The notes under the pieces: generated by a model
The model's database searches: none
The model's input: only the letters and a program-made list of their open reading frames with translations
What the model was told of the DNA's origin: nothing
Program-made: the position numbers and the translations under genes
Source of the DNA: Microbacterium testaceum StLB037
Lineage (GTDB): Bacteria > Actinomycetota > Actinomycetes > Actinomycetales > Microbacteriaceae
Length of the DNA stretch: 64,000 nucleotides
Assembly: GCF_008763945.1 (NCBI RefSeq)
Contig: NZ_VTQH01000001.1
Location: 1,240,110 to 1,304,109, forward strand
Direction of reading: 5' to 3'
Shown here: positions 10,181 through 19,671 of the stretch, one piece after another
How the letters are laid out: every line of letters begins with the position of its first letter
How positions within the stretch are numbered: position 1 is the stretch's first letter

Positions 10181-10200
10181 CGGTGAGGGAGCGGTGAGGG
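10181..10200. promoter_or_regulatory. Candidate response-regulator direct repeat
   Basis: Two copies of CGGTGAGGG (10181-10189 and 10192-10200) spaced 11 bp start to start, one helical turn. This is the usual arrangement for a dimer of an OmpR-type regulator. It lies between the regulator gene and the divergent permease gene. Confidence 0.5.
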
Positions 10201-10253
10201 TGGCGTTCCTACGGTCGAGCAGACGGCCGCACCCCGCGTCCGGAAGGAGAAGC

Positions 10254-11750
10254 ATGTACGGCACCTACCTGCGGCGCGAACTCGCCGGCCGCACCAAACA
10301 GACCGTGATCGTCGCGGTCGGACTCGCGATCGCCATCGCGCTCGTGATCGTCGTCAACGCCCTCTCGGCGGGCGTCCGCGACGCCCAGTCGCAGGCGCTG
10401 GCGTCGGTGTACGGCGTCGGCACCGACCTCACCGTCACGGGCGCGCAGAGCGAGCCGGGCCAGGGCGGCGGCTCGCGCTTCGACTTCGGCGCCGGCGAGG
10501 GCGCCAGCGCCGACGGCACGACCACGCTCAGCCAGTCGCGGCTCATGACCGACATGCGCCGCGGCACGCTCGACGCCTCGACCGTCTCCACGGTGTCGGG
10601 CCTCGACGGGGTGTCGGCCGCCACCGGGGCGCTCGCCCTGACGAACACGACCTTCTCGGGTCAGGTGCCCGACCGCAGCGCCCAGTCGGGTACGGAATCC
10701 GGCCAGGCGCCGGGGCAGGGCACGTCCGGCATGGGCGAGGCTCCCGCGGGAGGACCCGGTGGCGACGGGGGAAGCGCCTTCGGCGTGGATTCCTTCAGCG
10801 TGCTGGGCGTCGACCCGGCGGCATCCATCGGCCCCCTCTCCTCCGTCACGGTGACCCAGGGCCGCGCGCTCACCTCGGCCGACGCGGGAACCGACGTCGC
10901 GGTCGTCGACGCCACCTATGCGACCAGCGCGGGACTCGCGGTCGGCGGCACGGTCGAGGTCGCGGGTACGGCGATGCAGGTCGTGGGGATCGTCGCCTCG
11001 ACCTCGGCCGACGCCGACACCGCGGCGAACGTCTACCTCCCCCTCGACGTCGCGCAGACCCTCGCCGGGACCGGTGACGTCGTGTCGACGGTGTACGTGC
11101 AGGCCTCGTCGGCGGATGCCATCGGCGCGGTGCAGAGCGAGGTCTCGGCCGCGCTTCCCGAGGCCACCGTCAGCTCGCAGTCGGAGCTCGCCTCGACCGT
11201 CTCGGGGTCGCTGTCGAGCGCGTCGTCCTTGATCTCGAACCTCGGCACCTGGCTCTCGGCCGTCGTGCTGCTGGTCGCCCTCGCCCTGGCCGTGCTTTTC
11301 ACCATCTCGGGCGTGGCCCGACGGACCCGCGAGTTCGGAACCCTCAAGGCGATCGGATGGTCGAACGGGCGCATCGTGCGGCAGGTCGCCGGAGAGTCGC
11401 TCGTGCAGGGGCTCCTCGGCGGGGCCGCGGGGCTGCTGCTCGGACTCGGCGGCATCCTGCTCATCAACGTCATCGCCCCGACGATCTCGGTCGGTTCCGG
11501 CACGACGGGAACCGGCTCGGGTGGCCCGGGCGGTTTCGGGGGCACGGGCGGTCCGGGTGCCGGCGGACCCGGCGGCTTCGGGCAGGCCGCGGCGCAGGCC
11601 ACCGACATCGTGCTCAGCGCCCCCGTCACCCCGGTCGTGGTTGTCGCGGCGGTCGGGATCGCCGTCCTCGGCGGCGTCCTCGCGGGAGCCTTCGGGGGCT
11701 GGCGCGCCGCTCGTCTCAGTCCCGCCGCCGCCCTCCGGTCCGTCGCGTGA
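10254..11750 (+). CDS. ABC transporter permease (FtsX/MacB type)
   Basis: A 498-residue permease starting at ATG 10254 after GGAAGGAG. It has the MacB/FtsX plan: one membrane helix at about 16-38, a large extracytoplasmic domain to about 330 with a Gly/Gln-rich stretch, then three helices (about 335-360, 390-420 and 465-490). The motif TREFGTLKAIGWSNGRIVRQV after the second helix is the characteristic cytoplasmic coupling region. Between the last two helices is an unusual Gly/Pro-rich loop (about residues 420-445, repeated GGPGGFG-like units). Together with the ATPase 34 bases downstream it forms an exporter or mechanotransmission complex, probably for antimicrobial or envelope stress defence under control of the divergent two-component system. 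Confidence 0.9.
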   Translation: MYGTYLRRELAGRTKQTVIVAVGLAIAIALVIVVNALSAGVRDAQSQALASVYGVGTDLTVTGAQSEPGQGGGSRFDFGAGEGASADGTTTLSQSRLMTDMRRGTLDASTVSTVSGLDGVSAATGALALTNTTFSGQVPDRSAQSGTESGQAPGQGTSGMGEAPAGGPGGDGGSAFGVDSFSVLGVDPAASIGPLSSVTVTQGRALTSADAGTDVAVVDATYATSAGLAVGGTVEVAGTAMQVVGIVASTSADADTAANVYLPLDVAQTLAGTGDVVSTVYVQASSADAIGAVQSEVSAALPEATVSSQSELASTVSGSLSSASSLISNLGTWLSAVVLLVALALAVLFTISGVARRTREFGTLKAIGWSNGRIVRQVAGESLVQGLLGGAAGLLLGLGGILLINVIAPTISVGSGTTGTGSGGPGGFGGTGGPGAGGPGGFGQAAAQATDIVLSAPVTPVVVVAAVGIAVLGGVLAGAFGGWRAARLSPAAALRSVA

Positions 11751-11783
11751 GCGGCATCCCCCACTTCTTCGAAGGAGAACACC

Positions 11784-12485
<702 letters not shown>

Positions 12486-12554
12486 GCGGGCGCCAACAAG
12501 CGCTCGCTCCCGCCCGCCCAGGCCGCGCCCCCCCGCGCGCGCCTGGGCGCCACG

Positions 12555-12620
12555 CGCGTGAGGGGTCGGTTCCTGTCGCCTGGAGCACCTCCCAGGCGAC
12601 AGGAACTGACCCCTCACGCG
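12555..12620. repeat. Intergenic hairpin element, copy D
   Basis: Almost perfect 29-bp arms (12555-12583 / 12592-12620, one mismatch) around an 8-base loop. Outer box CGCGTGAGGGGTC / GACCCCTCACGCG, inner box CTGTCGCCTGG / CCAGGCGACAG. It lies between the ATPase gene and the SRPBCC gene and is the most symmetric of the four copies. Confidence 0.8.
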
Positions 12621-12703
12621 AGGAGGAGGGGCGGTGCGTCAAGGGGCGCGGGCGGGATCGCGGCGGCGGAATAGGGTCGAGGCACGCCGACCGAGGGGAT
12701 GCC

Positions 12704-13246
12704 ATGCCCGCCCGCAACACACGCGTGATGCGCTGCACGCCCGACGATCTGTTCGCCGTGCTCTCCGACGGCTGGCTCTACCCCGTCTGGGTCGTGGGCG
12801 CGGCGCGCATGCGCGACGTCGACGAGCAGTGGCCGCGCGAGGGATCGCGCATCCACCACTCGCTGGGGGTCTGGCCCGTGATGATCCATGACGAGACCGA
12901 GATCGTCCAGTGGGATCCCCCGCGCCGACTGCGTCTCAGGCCGGAGGCCGGCATCCTGGGCCGTGGGGTGATCCGCATCGACGCCCGCCCGTACGGCGAC
13001 GGCACCGCGGTGACGATCGTCGAAGAGCCCGTTTCGGGCGCCGCGTCTCTGCTGCCCCGCCTGCTGTGGAAGCCGCTGCTCGTCGCGCGCAACCACGAGT
13101 GCCTGAACCGTCTCGCGTTCCTGGCCGAGGGCCGGCGCGAAGAGCGGGAGGCGCGCGAACTCGACCACCGCACCGAGACGCCCGACCCCGCCGAGGGCAC
13201 CCCCTCGCCGCAGGCGCGCGAAGACGTGCGCGAAGCGGGGGTCTGA
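12704..13246 (+). CDS. SRPBCC-superfamily protein
   Basis: A 180-residue protein. Residues about 1-145 follow the START/Bet v1-like layout of actinobacterial polyketide cyclase/SRPBCC proteins: MRCTPDDLFAVLSDGWLYPVWVVG at the start, a central DETEIVQWDPPRRLRLR strand pair, VTIVEEPVSG, and a long C-terminal helix. The last 35 residues are charged and probably disordered. Such proteins bind hydrophobic ligands, but the ligand is not predictable here. It stands alone, convergent with the Mrp antiporter operon. The ATG at 12704 follows a GAGGGG element. Confidence 0.75.
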   Translation: MPARNTRVMRCTPDDLFAVLSDGWLYPVWVVGAARMRDVDEQWPREGSRIHHSLGVWPVMIHDETEIVQWDPPRRLRLRPEAGILGRGVIRIDARPYGDGTAVTIVEEPVSGAASLLPRLLWKPLLVARNHECLNRLAFLAEGRREEREARELDHRTETPDPAEGTPSPQAREDVREAGV

Positions 13247-13253
13247 GCGCGCG

Positions 13254-13634
13254 TCAGCTCTCGGGGCGGGATTCCGCGCCCGTCGATCCGGGCTGCTCCG
13301 TGCTGTGGTGCAGCTCGTCGACGTAGAGGTTCTCTTCGTCGGTGGTCCGGTTGCGGTACGCGGCCCGGCCCACCATGTGCGCCGCGAGCGGCGCGGTCGC
13401 GAACTGGATGAGCACGATCGGGATGCCGAAGGCGAGCACCTCCCACGTGCGCGACGACAGCGCCACCGCGGTCACGATGAGCAGAACCCCCAGAACCTGC
13501 GGCTTGGTCGCCGCGTGCAGACGAGTGGGGACATCGCGCCACCGCAGCAGACCGATAGTCGCGGTGAGGCAGAGGATCGCACCGAGCAGAACGAGCGCGA
13601 GCGCCACGGTGTCGAGCACGTCGTCGAGGGTCAT
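13254..13634 (-). CDS. mnhG: Mrp-type Na+/H+ antiporter subunit G
   Basis: A 126-residue last gene of the Mrp operon, starting at ATG 13634 and overlapping the end of subunit F by 4 bases. Three hydrophobic segments (about 9-29, 40-58 and 64-85) include GLLRWRDVPTRLHAATKPQVLG, the hallmark of MnhG/PhaG. The C-terminal 40 residues are a polar tail. The Mrp complex exchanges cytoplasmic Na+ for external protons and needs all its subunits for activity. Confidence 0.93.
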   Translation of the reverse strand: MTLDDVLDTVALALVLLGAILCLTATIGLLRWRDVPTRLHAATKPQVLGVLLIVTAVALSSRTWEVLAFGIPIVLIQFATAPLAAHMVGRAAYRNRTTDEENLYVDELHHSTEQPGSTGAESRPES

Positions 13635-13897
13635 CTCGGGTTCTCCTTCCGAGCGACGAAGCGGGCCACGGCGATCGAGCCGAACACCCCGACCGCGGCG
13701 ATGATGAGCATCGCCGGTAGCGAGCGCGCGTGGTGGTTGATGACCATGTCGGCGCCGAGGATGCAGAGCACCTCGGTGAGCAGCACGTCGGCGGCGACCG
13801 CCCGGTCGAGGATCGAGGGGCCGATGACGAGCCGGATGAGCGCCAGCACCGCCGCGACGGCGAAGACGACGAGGATGACCACGACGAGGATGTTCAC
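13631..13897 (-). CDS. mnhF: Mrp-type Na+/H+ antiporter subunit F
   Basis: An 88-residue subunit starting at GTG 13897, behind GGAGGACC and overlapping the end of subunit E by 4 bases (GTGA). Three membrane helices with the motif RLVIGPSILDRAVAADVLLT, typical of MnhF/MrpF. The short length is normal for the family. Confidence 0.93.
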   Translation of the reverse strand: MNILVVVILVVFAVAAVLALIRLVIGPSILDRAVAADVLLTEVLCILGADMVINHHARSLPAMLIIAAVGVFGSIAVARFVARKENPR

Positions 13898-14508
13898 AGC
13901 AGGGTCCTCCCGTCGCGCGGACTCTCGGCTCCGTGGCGGGCATCGACGTCCGCCTCGGCGATCTTGGCGCGGAGCTCCTGGAGCTCCTCCTTCGAGCCCA
14001 CGGCACGCGTGATACGCGCTTCCCACCCGAGCACGACGCGGCGCTGGTGCTCGGCATCCGCGTCGCTTCGCACCCCGATGGTGTGGAGGAACAGCGTGCG
14101 GTTCTCACGATCGACGTCGACGATGAGCGAGCCCGGGATGAGGGATGCCGTGACGGCGGTGTGCGCCATGATCACGTCGTCGTCGACACGCAGGGGCACG
14201 GCGATGATGGCCGCGCCGGGCTGACGCCGTAGATCCAGCACCTGCCACGCGACGATCAGCGAGCCCTTGATGACCGCGCCGAGGAAGGTGACGACGAAGA
14301 CGAGGCCGTACCAGAGGTTGATGCGACCCGACAGCTCGACAGGGGGCAGGCGGAAGACGCGCGTGACGAAGACCGCCATGACGAGTCCCGTGAGGAAGGC
14401 GAGCCAGGTGAACTGCCCCCACAGCAGCATCCACAGCGCGACCAGCCACACCAGGAACGGCAGCTGGTGCAGGAACAGCGAGATCTGCGAACGGCGGCTC
14501 GGACTCAT
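13894..14508 (-). CDS. mnhE: Mrp-type Na+/H+ antiporter subunit E
   Basis: A 204-residue subunit starting at ATG 14508, overlapping subunit D by 4 bases. Two to three N-terminal membrane helices are followed by a cytoplasmic domain with GSLIVAWQVLDL and TASLIPGSLIVDVD, the family signature. About 40 extra charged residues at the C-terminus extend it past the usual 160 residues of MnhE, as often seen in actinobacteria. Confidence 0.92.
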   Translation of the reverse strand: MSPSRRSQISLFLHQLPFLVWLVALWMLLWGQFTWLAFLTGLVMAVFVTRVFRLPPVELSGRINLWYGLVFVVTFLGAVIKGSLIVAWQVLDLRRQPGAAIIAVPLRVDDDVIMAHTAVTASLIPGSLIVDVDRENRTLFLHTIGVRSDADAEHQRRVVLGWEARITRAVGSKEELQELRAKIAEADVDARHGAESPRDGRTLL

Positions 14509-16061
14509 CCTTGACCCGCCTCCTCCTGGACCTGCACGAGGCTGACCCCGTCGGTGATGTCGACGCCGGCGCGCAGGCACATGTCGAGCAGGGGGCCGGC
14601 GAACACGGTGAGCGATACCGTGACCACCACCATGCCGACGGTGGCGAGGGTCATGATCTTGGGCGTCGTACGCCGCTCGGTCGAGATGGTGGCCGCGGGG
14701 GCGTTGCCGAGATAGGCGATGCGCTCGGTCGTCTCGGTCGAGTCGTCGTCCTCGCGCCAGAACGACAGGTTCCACGCGCGCATGAGGGCGTAGAGGGTCA
14801 GGATCGAGGTGACGATGCCGCCGACGATGAGCACCATCATGACGGGCGTCCCCACCTGCGCCGCTGCGTCGAAGAGGGCGTACTTGCCGATGAACCCCGA
14901 GAACGGCGGGAGGCCGCCGAGGTTGATCGCCGGGATGAAGTACAGCACCGCGAGCAGCGGAGCCGCACGCATGAGCCCCTTCACCTTGAGGATCGAGGTG
15001 CTGCCTGCGCGGCGCTCGATCAGGCCCACGGCGAGGAACAGGGTCGTCTGCACGATGATGTGGTGGACGATGTAGTAGATCGTCGCTCCGACCGCGAGCG
15101 GCGTGTTGATCGCCAGGCCGAAGATCATGTACCCGATGTGGCTCACGAGCGTGAACGACAGGATGCGCTTGAGCTCGGCCTGAGCGACCGCGCCGAGGAT
15201 GCCGACGATCATGGTCGACAGCGCGACCATCATCAGCAGGAAGTTCAGGTCGTTGTCGACGAAGAGCTGCGTCTCGGTGCGGATGATCGCGTAGACGCCG
15301 ACCTTGGTCAGCAGGCCGGCGAACACCGCCGTGACCGGCGCCGGGGCCGTGGGGTACGAGTCCGGCAGCCAGAACGACAGCGGGAAGACGGCCGCCTTGA
15401 TCGCGAAGGCGAGCAGCAGCATGAGGTGCAGGATCGTCTGGGTGTCCTGGGGCAGCAACGACATCCGCTCGCTGATCTGCACCATGTTGACCGTGCCGAG
15501 GGCACCGTAGACCATCGCGATCGCCGCGAGGAAGAGGATCGACGACACGAGCGAGACGACGATGTAGACGACCCCGGTGCGGATGCGCGACTCGGTACCG
15601 CCCAGGGTGATGAGCACGTACGAGGCGACGAGCAGGATCTCGAAACCGACGTAGAGATTGAACAGATCGCCGGCGATGAAGGCGTTGAAGATACCCGCAC
15701 CGAGGATCAGATAGGCCGGGTAGAAGATCGAGACCGGTGTGTCCTCGTCGTTGTCGGCCGCGCCCTGGCCGATCGAGAACAGCAGGACCGCGAGCAGCAC
15801 GACGCTCGTGACGACCACCAGGAGCGCGGCGAGCACATCGACGTAGAGCACGATCCCGAACGGGATGTCCCACGCGGCGATCGCCACCGCGATGGGCCCC
15901 GTCATGTCGACGGTGACGAGCAGGATCGCGCCCAGCACGAGCACGGCTGCGAGAGAGGCGACCGACACCACGATCTGCGTCTTCTTGCGACGGCCGAAGA
16001 TGAGGTTGATCGCGGCGCCGATGAGCGGGATGCCGACGAGCAGGGGCACGAGGGCGCTCAC
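14505..16061 (-). CDS. mnhD: Mrp-type Na+/H+ antiporter subunit D
   Basis: A 518-residue subunit of the NuoL/M/N proton-pumping family with about 14 membrane helices. It shows NLYVGFEILLVASYVLI (the conserved membrane Glu), AVFPLSFWLPDSYPTAPAPVTA (Lys and the discontinuous helix TM7) and LKRILSFTLVSHIGYM (the second Lys/His cluster). It forms the main ion-translocating pair with subunit A. Start and end overlap the neighbouring subunits by 4 bases each. Confidence 0.96.
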   Translation of the reverse strand: MSALVPLLVGIPLIGAAINLIFGRRKKTQIVVSVASLAAVLVLGAILLVTVDMTGPIAVAIAAWDIPFGIVLYVDVLAALLVVVTSVVLLAVLLFSIGQGAADNDEDTPVSIFYPAYLILGAGIFNAFIAGDLFNLYVGFEILLVASYVLITLGGTESRIRTGVVYIVVSLVSSILFLAAIAMVYGALGTVNMVQISERMSLLPQDTQTILHLMLLLAFAIKAAVFPLSFWLPDSYPTAPAPVTAVFAGLLTKVGVYAIIRTETQLFVDNDLNFLLMMVALSTMIVGILGAVAQAELKRILSFTLVSHIGYMIFGLAINTPLAVGATIYYIVHHIIVQTTLFLAVGLIERRAGSTSILKVKGLMRAAPLLAVLYFIPAINLGGLPPFSGFIGKYALFDAAAQVGTPVMMVLIVGGIVTSILTLYALMRAWNLSFWREDDDSTETTERIAYLGNAPAATISTERRTTPKIMTLATVGMVVVTVSLTVFAGPLLDMCLRAGVDITDGVSLVQVQEEAGQG

Positions 16062-16651
16062 GAGCGATCACCGTCCTGGGGGTCGCGGGGGGCGTCGGTG
16101 TCGTCGTCGTCCGCGGGATCCGTGTCACGGGACACGGCGACCCGGTCGACCGGGGCGTCGTCGACCAGCTGCGACAGATCGCCCTGGTGCAGCACGCGGA
16201 TGGGCGCGGCCACGTCGCCGACGAAGTCGGTGGTGACATCGTCGTCGTCGGAGCGCGATTCTTCGTCCATCGCGTCCTCGGGCTCGTTCGCCGTGCGGGC
16301 GCGCAGCGCGACGTCGTCGGCGTCATCGATGACCGTGTCGGCCTGACCGAGCTGCCAGGAGCGGTAGATGAGGGCGAGCAGGAATGCCGAGATGCCGAAC
16401 GTGATGACGATCGCGGTCAACGTCAGGGCCTGGGGAAGCGCGTCGGACATGTCCGCGGCATCCGTCTGCCCTCCGTCGTAGAAGGGGGCCCGGCCGGGCG
16501 CGCCCATCACGATCAGGAGCAGGAGGTTGGCGGCATTGCCGAGCAGGAGGAACCCGATTAGCACGCGGGTGAGGCTGCGCTCGAGCATCGCGTAGACGCC
16601 GCACGCGAAGAGCACGGCCATGACGATGATGAGGACGAGGGAGATGCTCAT
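16058..16651 (-). CDS. mnhC: Mrp-type Na+/H+ antiporter subunit C with acidic tail
   Basis: A 197-residue NuoK-like subunit starting at ATG 16651. Residues 1-112 make up the normal MnhC: three helices with MLERSLTRVLIGFLLLGNAANLLLL and ALTLTAIVITFGISAFLLAL. The rest, about 85 residues, is an extension dominated by Asp and Glu, including SDDDD and ADDDDTD, without a recognisable domain. The usual length is near 110-130 residues, so the tail is an add-on likely to face the cytoplasm. It overlaps subunits A and D by 4 bases each. Confidence 0.93.
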   Translation of the reverse strand: MSISLVLIIVMAVLFACGVYAMLERSLTRVLIGFLLLGNAANLLLLIVMGAPGRAPFYDGGQTDAADMSDALPQALTLTAIVITFGISAFLLALIYRSWQLGQADTVIDDADDVALRARTANEPEDAMDEESRSDDDDVTTDFVGDVAAPIRVLHQGDLSQLVDDAPVDRVAVSRDTDPADDDDTDAPRDPQDGDRS

Positions 16652-19575
16652 GCCGTCTTCACCTCGGCATCCTCGGGAAGCTGCGACTGGCGGTCGACCT
16701 CGGCGCCGAGGCTGCGCAACACATCGAGCACCAGGCCGATGACCACGAGGTAGACGCCGACGTCGAAGATCGTGCTCGTGACGAACTCCCAGTGACCGAT
16801 GATCGGCAGCTCGCCCTCGAAGGTGAAGCTCTGCAGCGGCGCGAACCCGAAGAGCATCGGCACGAGGGCGCACAGCACGGCGATCGCCATGCCCGCGCCG
16901 AGGAGTCGGCCCGCATCGGTGGGGGCAGCGGCGCCGAGCTCCCAGCGACCGCCGGCGATGTAGCGCATGACCAGGCCCATGCCCGCGACGAGCCCCCCGG
17001 CGAATCCGCCGCCGGGGAGATTGTGACCGGCGAAGAGCAGGTAGAGCGACACGATCATGATCGAGTGGAAGAGCACCCGGATGATGATCTCGAGCAGGAT
17101 CGAGCGGTTTTCGGGCTGCACCTTCGCGCCCGAGATGAGCCAGGCGCGCGGAGCGCCGGTCTCGCCGACGCGCTGCGCCCGCACGCCGCTGTCGGTCTCG
17201 ACGAGGGGGCGGCGACGCCCGAGGCCCACGCGCGAGCGAGCGGTGCCCGATCGGCGCGCGAGGTTGTCGCTGCGGTTGGTGATGAAGACGAGGGATGCCA
17301 CGCCGGTGGCGGCGAGGACCAGCACCGAGAGCTCGCCCATGGTGTCCCAGCCGCGCAGGTCGACGAGCGCGACGTTCACGACGTTGCGGCCGTGACCGAT
17401 CTCGTACGCCAACGGCGGCCACTCGAGCGAGACGGGGAGGTCTTGGCGCGCACCGGTGGCCACGATCGCGACGAGGGCCATGGTCAGACCCACGCCCGCG
17501 CCCAGGATGGCCCGCGCGATCGGGGCGACGGACTCGTTCTGCTCACCCATGCGGGCGGGAAGCCGCCGCAGCACCAGGGCGAAGACGACGAGCGTCACGG
17601 TCTCGATGAGCACCTGGGTCAGCGCGAGATCGGGGGCGCCGCTGGTCGCGAAGAGGACGACCATGCCGAGCCCGGTCACCGAGACGAGAGCGACGCCGGT
17701 GTAACGCTTGCGGGCACGGACGGCCAGGATGCCGGCGGCGATCATGATGGGCGCCGCGATCAACTGCGCGGGCGACTGCCACGCGTCGAGCTGCGCGCGC
17801 CACTCACGGGATGCGAGCAGCGCTGTGCCCTCGGCGACCACGAGCACGACGAAGATCGTCCCGACGTAGAAGGGCAGCGATCCGCGCTGGAAGCGGGCGG
17901 TGACCCACTCGGAACTGAAGTCGACGCCCCGCAGCGCGACGTTGTAGACGTCGTTCGCGGTGAACGGCAGCGCACGGCGACGCTTGTGCAGCTGCGTCTT
18001 GCGCACGACCCAGAAGATCGCGGCACCGAGCGCGAGCGTTCCGAGCGAGATGAACAGCGCGGGCTCGAGACCGTGCCAGAGCGCCAGGTGGTACGGGTAC
18101 TCGGGGGCGGCGACGCCGGCGGTGGCCTCGGGGAGGCCGTCGGCGTAGGGCGCGAGCCAGTGGTCCACGATCGGCGAGAGGAAACCGAGGGCGAGAGAGG
18201 CGGCTGCGAGCAGCACGGGGGCCGACAGGAAGCCGATGGGCGGGTCGGGCCATTCGGTCGTCTCGACGTCGCGCTTGGTCCAGTAGGCACCCCAGAGGAA
18301 CCGGATGCCGTACGCCGCCGTCAGCGCCGAGCCCAGGACGATGCCGATCAGGGCGACGAGCCCCCACGCCGCGCCCCCCTCGGCCTCGTGCAGCAGAGCC
18401 GTCAACGCCGTCTCTTTCGCGACGAAACCGAGTGTGGGAACGACGCCCGCCATCGAGAAGATCGCGATGAACGAGGCCGTGGCCATGACGGGCGCCTGCC
18501 GGCCGAGACCGGAGAGCTGACCGATGTCACGGGTGTTGAGCTGGCGGTCGATGACGCCGACGACGAGGAAGAGGCACGACTTGAACAGAGCGTGGCTGAG
18601 CACGAGCGCGACGCCGGCGAGAGCGGCATCCCTCGTCCCGTACCCGAGCATCACGGTGAGGAAGCCGAGCTGGCTGACCGTGCCGAAGGCGAGGATGCGC
18701 TTGAGGTCGCGCTCGCGTAGGGCCTGGAACCCGCCCAGCAACATCGTGAACACGCCGAGCGCGATGAGCGTCGGGCGCCAGAAAGGCGTCTCAGCGAAAC
18801 CGGGGGCGAGGCGCGCGATCAGGTAGATGCCGGCCTTCACCATGGCGGCGGCGTGCAGGTAGGCGCTGACCGGGGTGGGAGCGGCCATGGCGCCGGGGAG
18901 CCAGAAGTGGAACGGGAAGATGGCCGACTTGCTCAGCGCACCCACGAGCAGGAGCAGCACCGCGATGTCGACGACCGTGCCGGTGGGCGGGTCGGCCAGG
19001 ATCGTCGAGAGGCTGGAGGTGTCGGACTGGACGACCAGCAACACCACGCCGATGAGCATGACGAGGCCGCCGAGGGTGGTGACCAGCAGCGCCTGCAGGG
19101 CGGCGCGACGGCTCGCGGCACGGCCGTGGTAGTAGCCGATCAGCAGGTACGACAGCACGCTCGTGGCTTCCCACAGCATGACCAGCACGACGATGTCGTC
19201 GGTGAGCACGAGACCGTACATCGCTCCGGCGAAACCCAGGAGGACGGCCGAGAACTGGCCCACTCCCTGGGTCTTTCCGCGGAAGTACCAGCGGCAGTAG
19301 AGCATCACGAGGGCGCCGACCCCCGTCACGACGAGGGTCAGCAACCACCCGAGCACATCCATGCGCATCGAGAGCGAGACTTCGATGGCGGGAATCCAGC
19401 GATATTCCTCGAACGGAATGTCGCCGCCGAAGACCGCGGGAGCCAGGACGATCGCGTGGGCGAAAGCAAGCGCTGGAAGCACCGCCGCGACGTAGAACGC
19501 GCGAGCGCCGACGCGCGAGACGAGCCACGGCAGGAGGAGGGGCACGGCCGCGAAGGCGCCGAGGAAGATCAGCAC
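16648..19575 (-). CDS. mnhA: Mrp-type Na+/H+ antiporter subunit A (fused A and B)
   Basis: A 975-residue first gene of the operon, starting at GTG 19575 after GGAGGCC. The first 480 or so residues are the NuoL-like channel with LWEATSVLSYLLIGYYHGR, FPFHFWLPGAMAAPTPVSAYLHAA and LKRILAFGTVSQLGFL (the functional Glu, Lys and His sites). A helical connector and the MrpA C-terminal domain follow. The final 140 residues (from about NRSILLEIIIRVLFHSIMIV) are the MrpB domain with LPGGGFAGGLVAGMG. The A-B fusion explains why there is no separate B gene. The complex supports Na+ and alkaline pH tolerance and is membrane bound. Confidence 0.96.
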   Translation of the reverse strand: MLIFLGAFAAVPLLLPWLVSRVGARAFYVAAVLPALAFAHAIVLAPAVFGGDIPFEEYRWIPAIEVSLSMRMDVLGWLLTLVVTGVGALVMLYCRWYFRGKTQGVGQFSAVLLGFAGAMYGLVLTDDIVVLVMLWEATSVLSYLLIGYYHGRAASRRAALQALLVTTLGGLVMLIGVVLLVVQSDTSSLSTILADPPTGTVVDIAVLLLLVGALSKSAIFPFHFWLPGAMAAPTPVSAYLHAAAMVKAGIYLIARLAPGFAETPFWRPTLIALGVFTMLLGGFQALRERDLKRILAFGTVSQLGFLTVMLGYGTRDAALAGVALVLSHALFKSCLFLVVGVIDRQLNTRDIGQLSGLGRQAPVMATASFIAIFSMAGVVPTLGFVAKETALTALLHEAEGGAAWGLVALIGIVLGSALTAAYGIRFLWGAYWTKRDVETTEWPDPPIGFLSAPVLLAAASLALGFLSPIVDHWLAPYADGLPEATAGVAAPEYPYHLALWHGLEPALFISLGTLALGAAIFWVVRKTQLHKRRRALPFTANDVYNVALRGVDFSSEWVTARFQRGSLPFYVGTIFVVLVVAEGTALLASREWRAQLDAWQSPAQLIAAPIMIAAGILAVRARKRYTGVALVSVTGLGMVVLFATSGAPDLALTQVLIETVTLVVFALVLRRLPARMGEQNESVAPIARAILGAGVGLTMALVAIVATGARQDLPVSLEWPPLAYEIGHGRNVVNVALVDLRGWDTMGELSVLVLAATGVASLVFITNRSDNLARRSGTARSRVGLGRRRPLVETDSGVRAQRVGETGAPRAWLISGAKVQPENRSILLEIIIRVLFHSIMIVSLYLLFAGHNLPGGGFAGGLVAGMGLVMRYIAGGRWELGAAAPTDAGRLLGAGMAIAVLCALVPMLFGFAPLQSFTFEGELPIIGHWEFVTSTIFDVGVYLVVIGLVLDVLRSLGAEVDRQSQLPEDAEVKTA

Positions 19576-19671
19576 AGTCGGGCCTCCTCGGGGTCGACGG
19601 GCGGATGCCCGGGCTCTCGGGGTGTCGGAACTATTCTATGCGGAGCATGAGAGTTCCAGCACCGCGGGACC

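Noticed and set aside
14511-16346. 611-codon open frame opposite mnhD and mnhC
   Set aside because: Shadow of the Mrp genes, which have complete family motifs on the other strand.
16792-18720. 642-codon open frame opposite mnhA
   Set aside because: Same reason; Asp/Glu/Arg/His-rich translation without domains.
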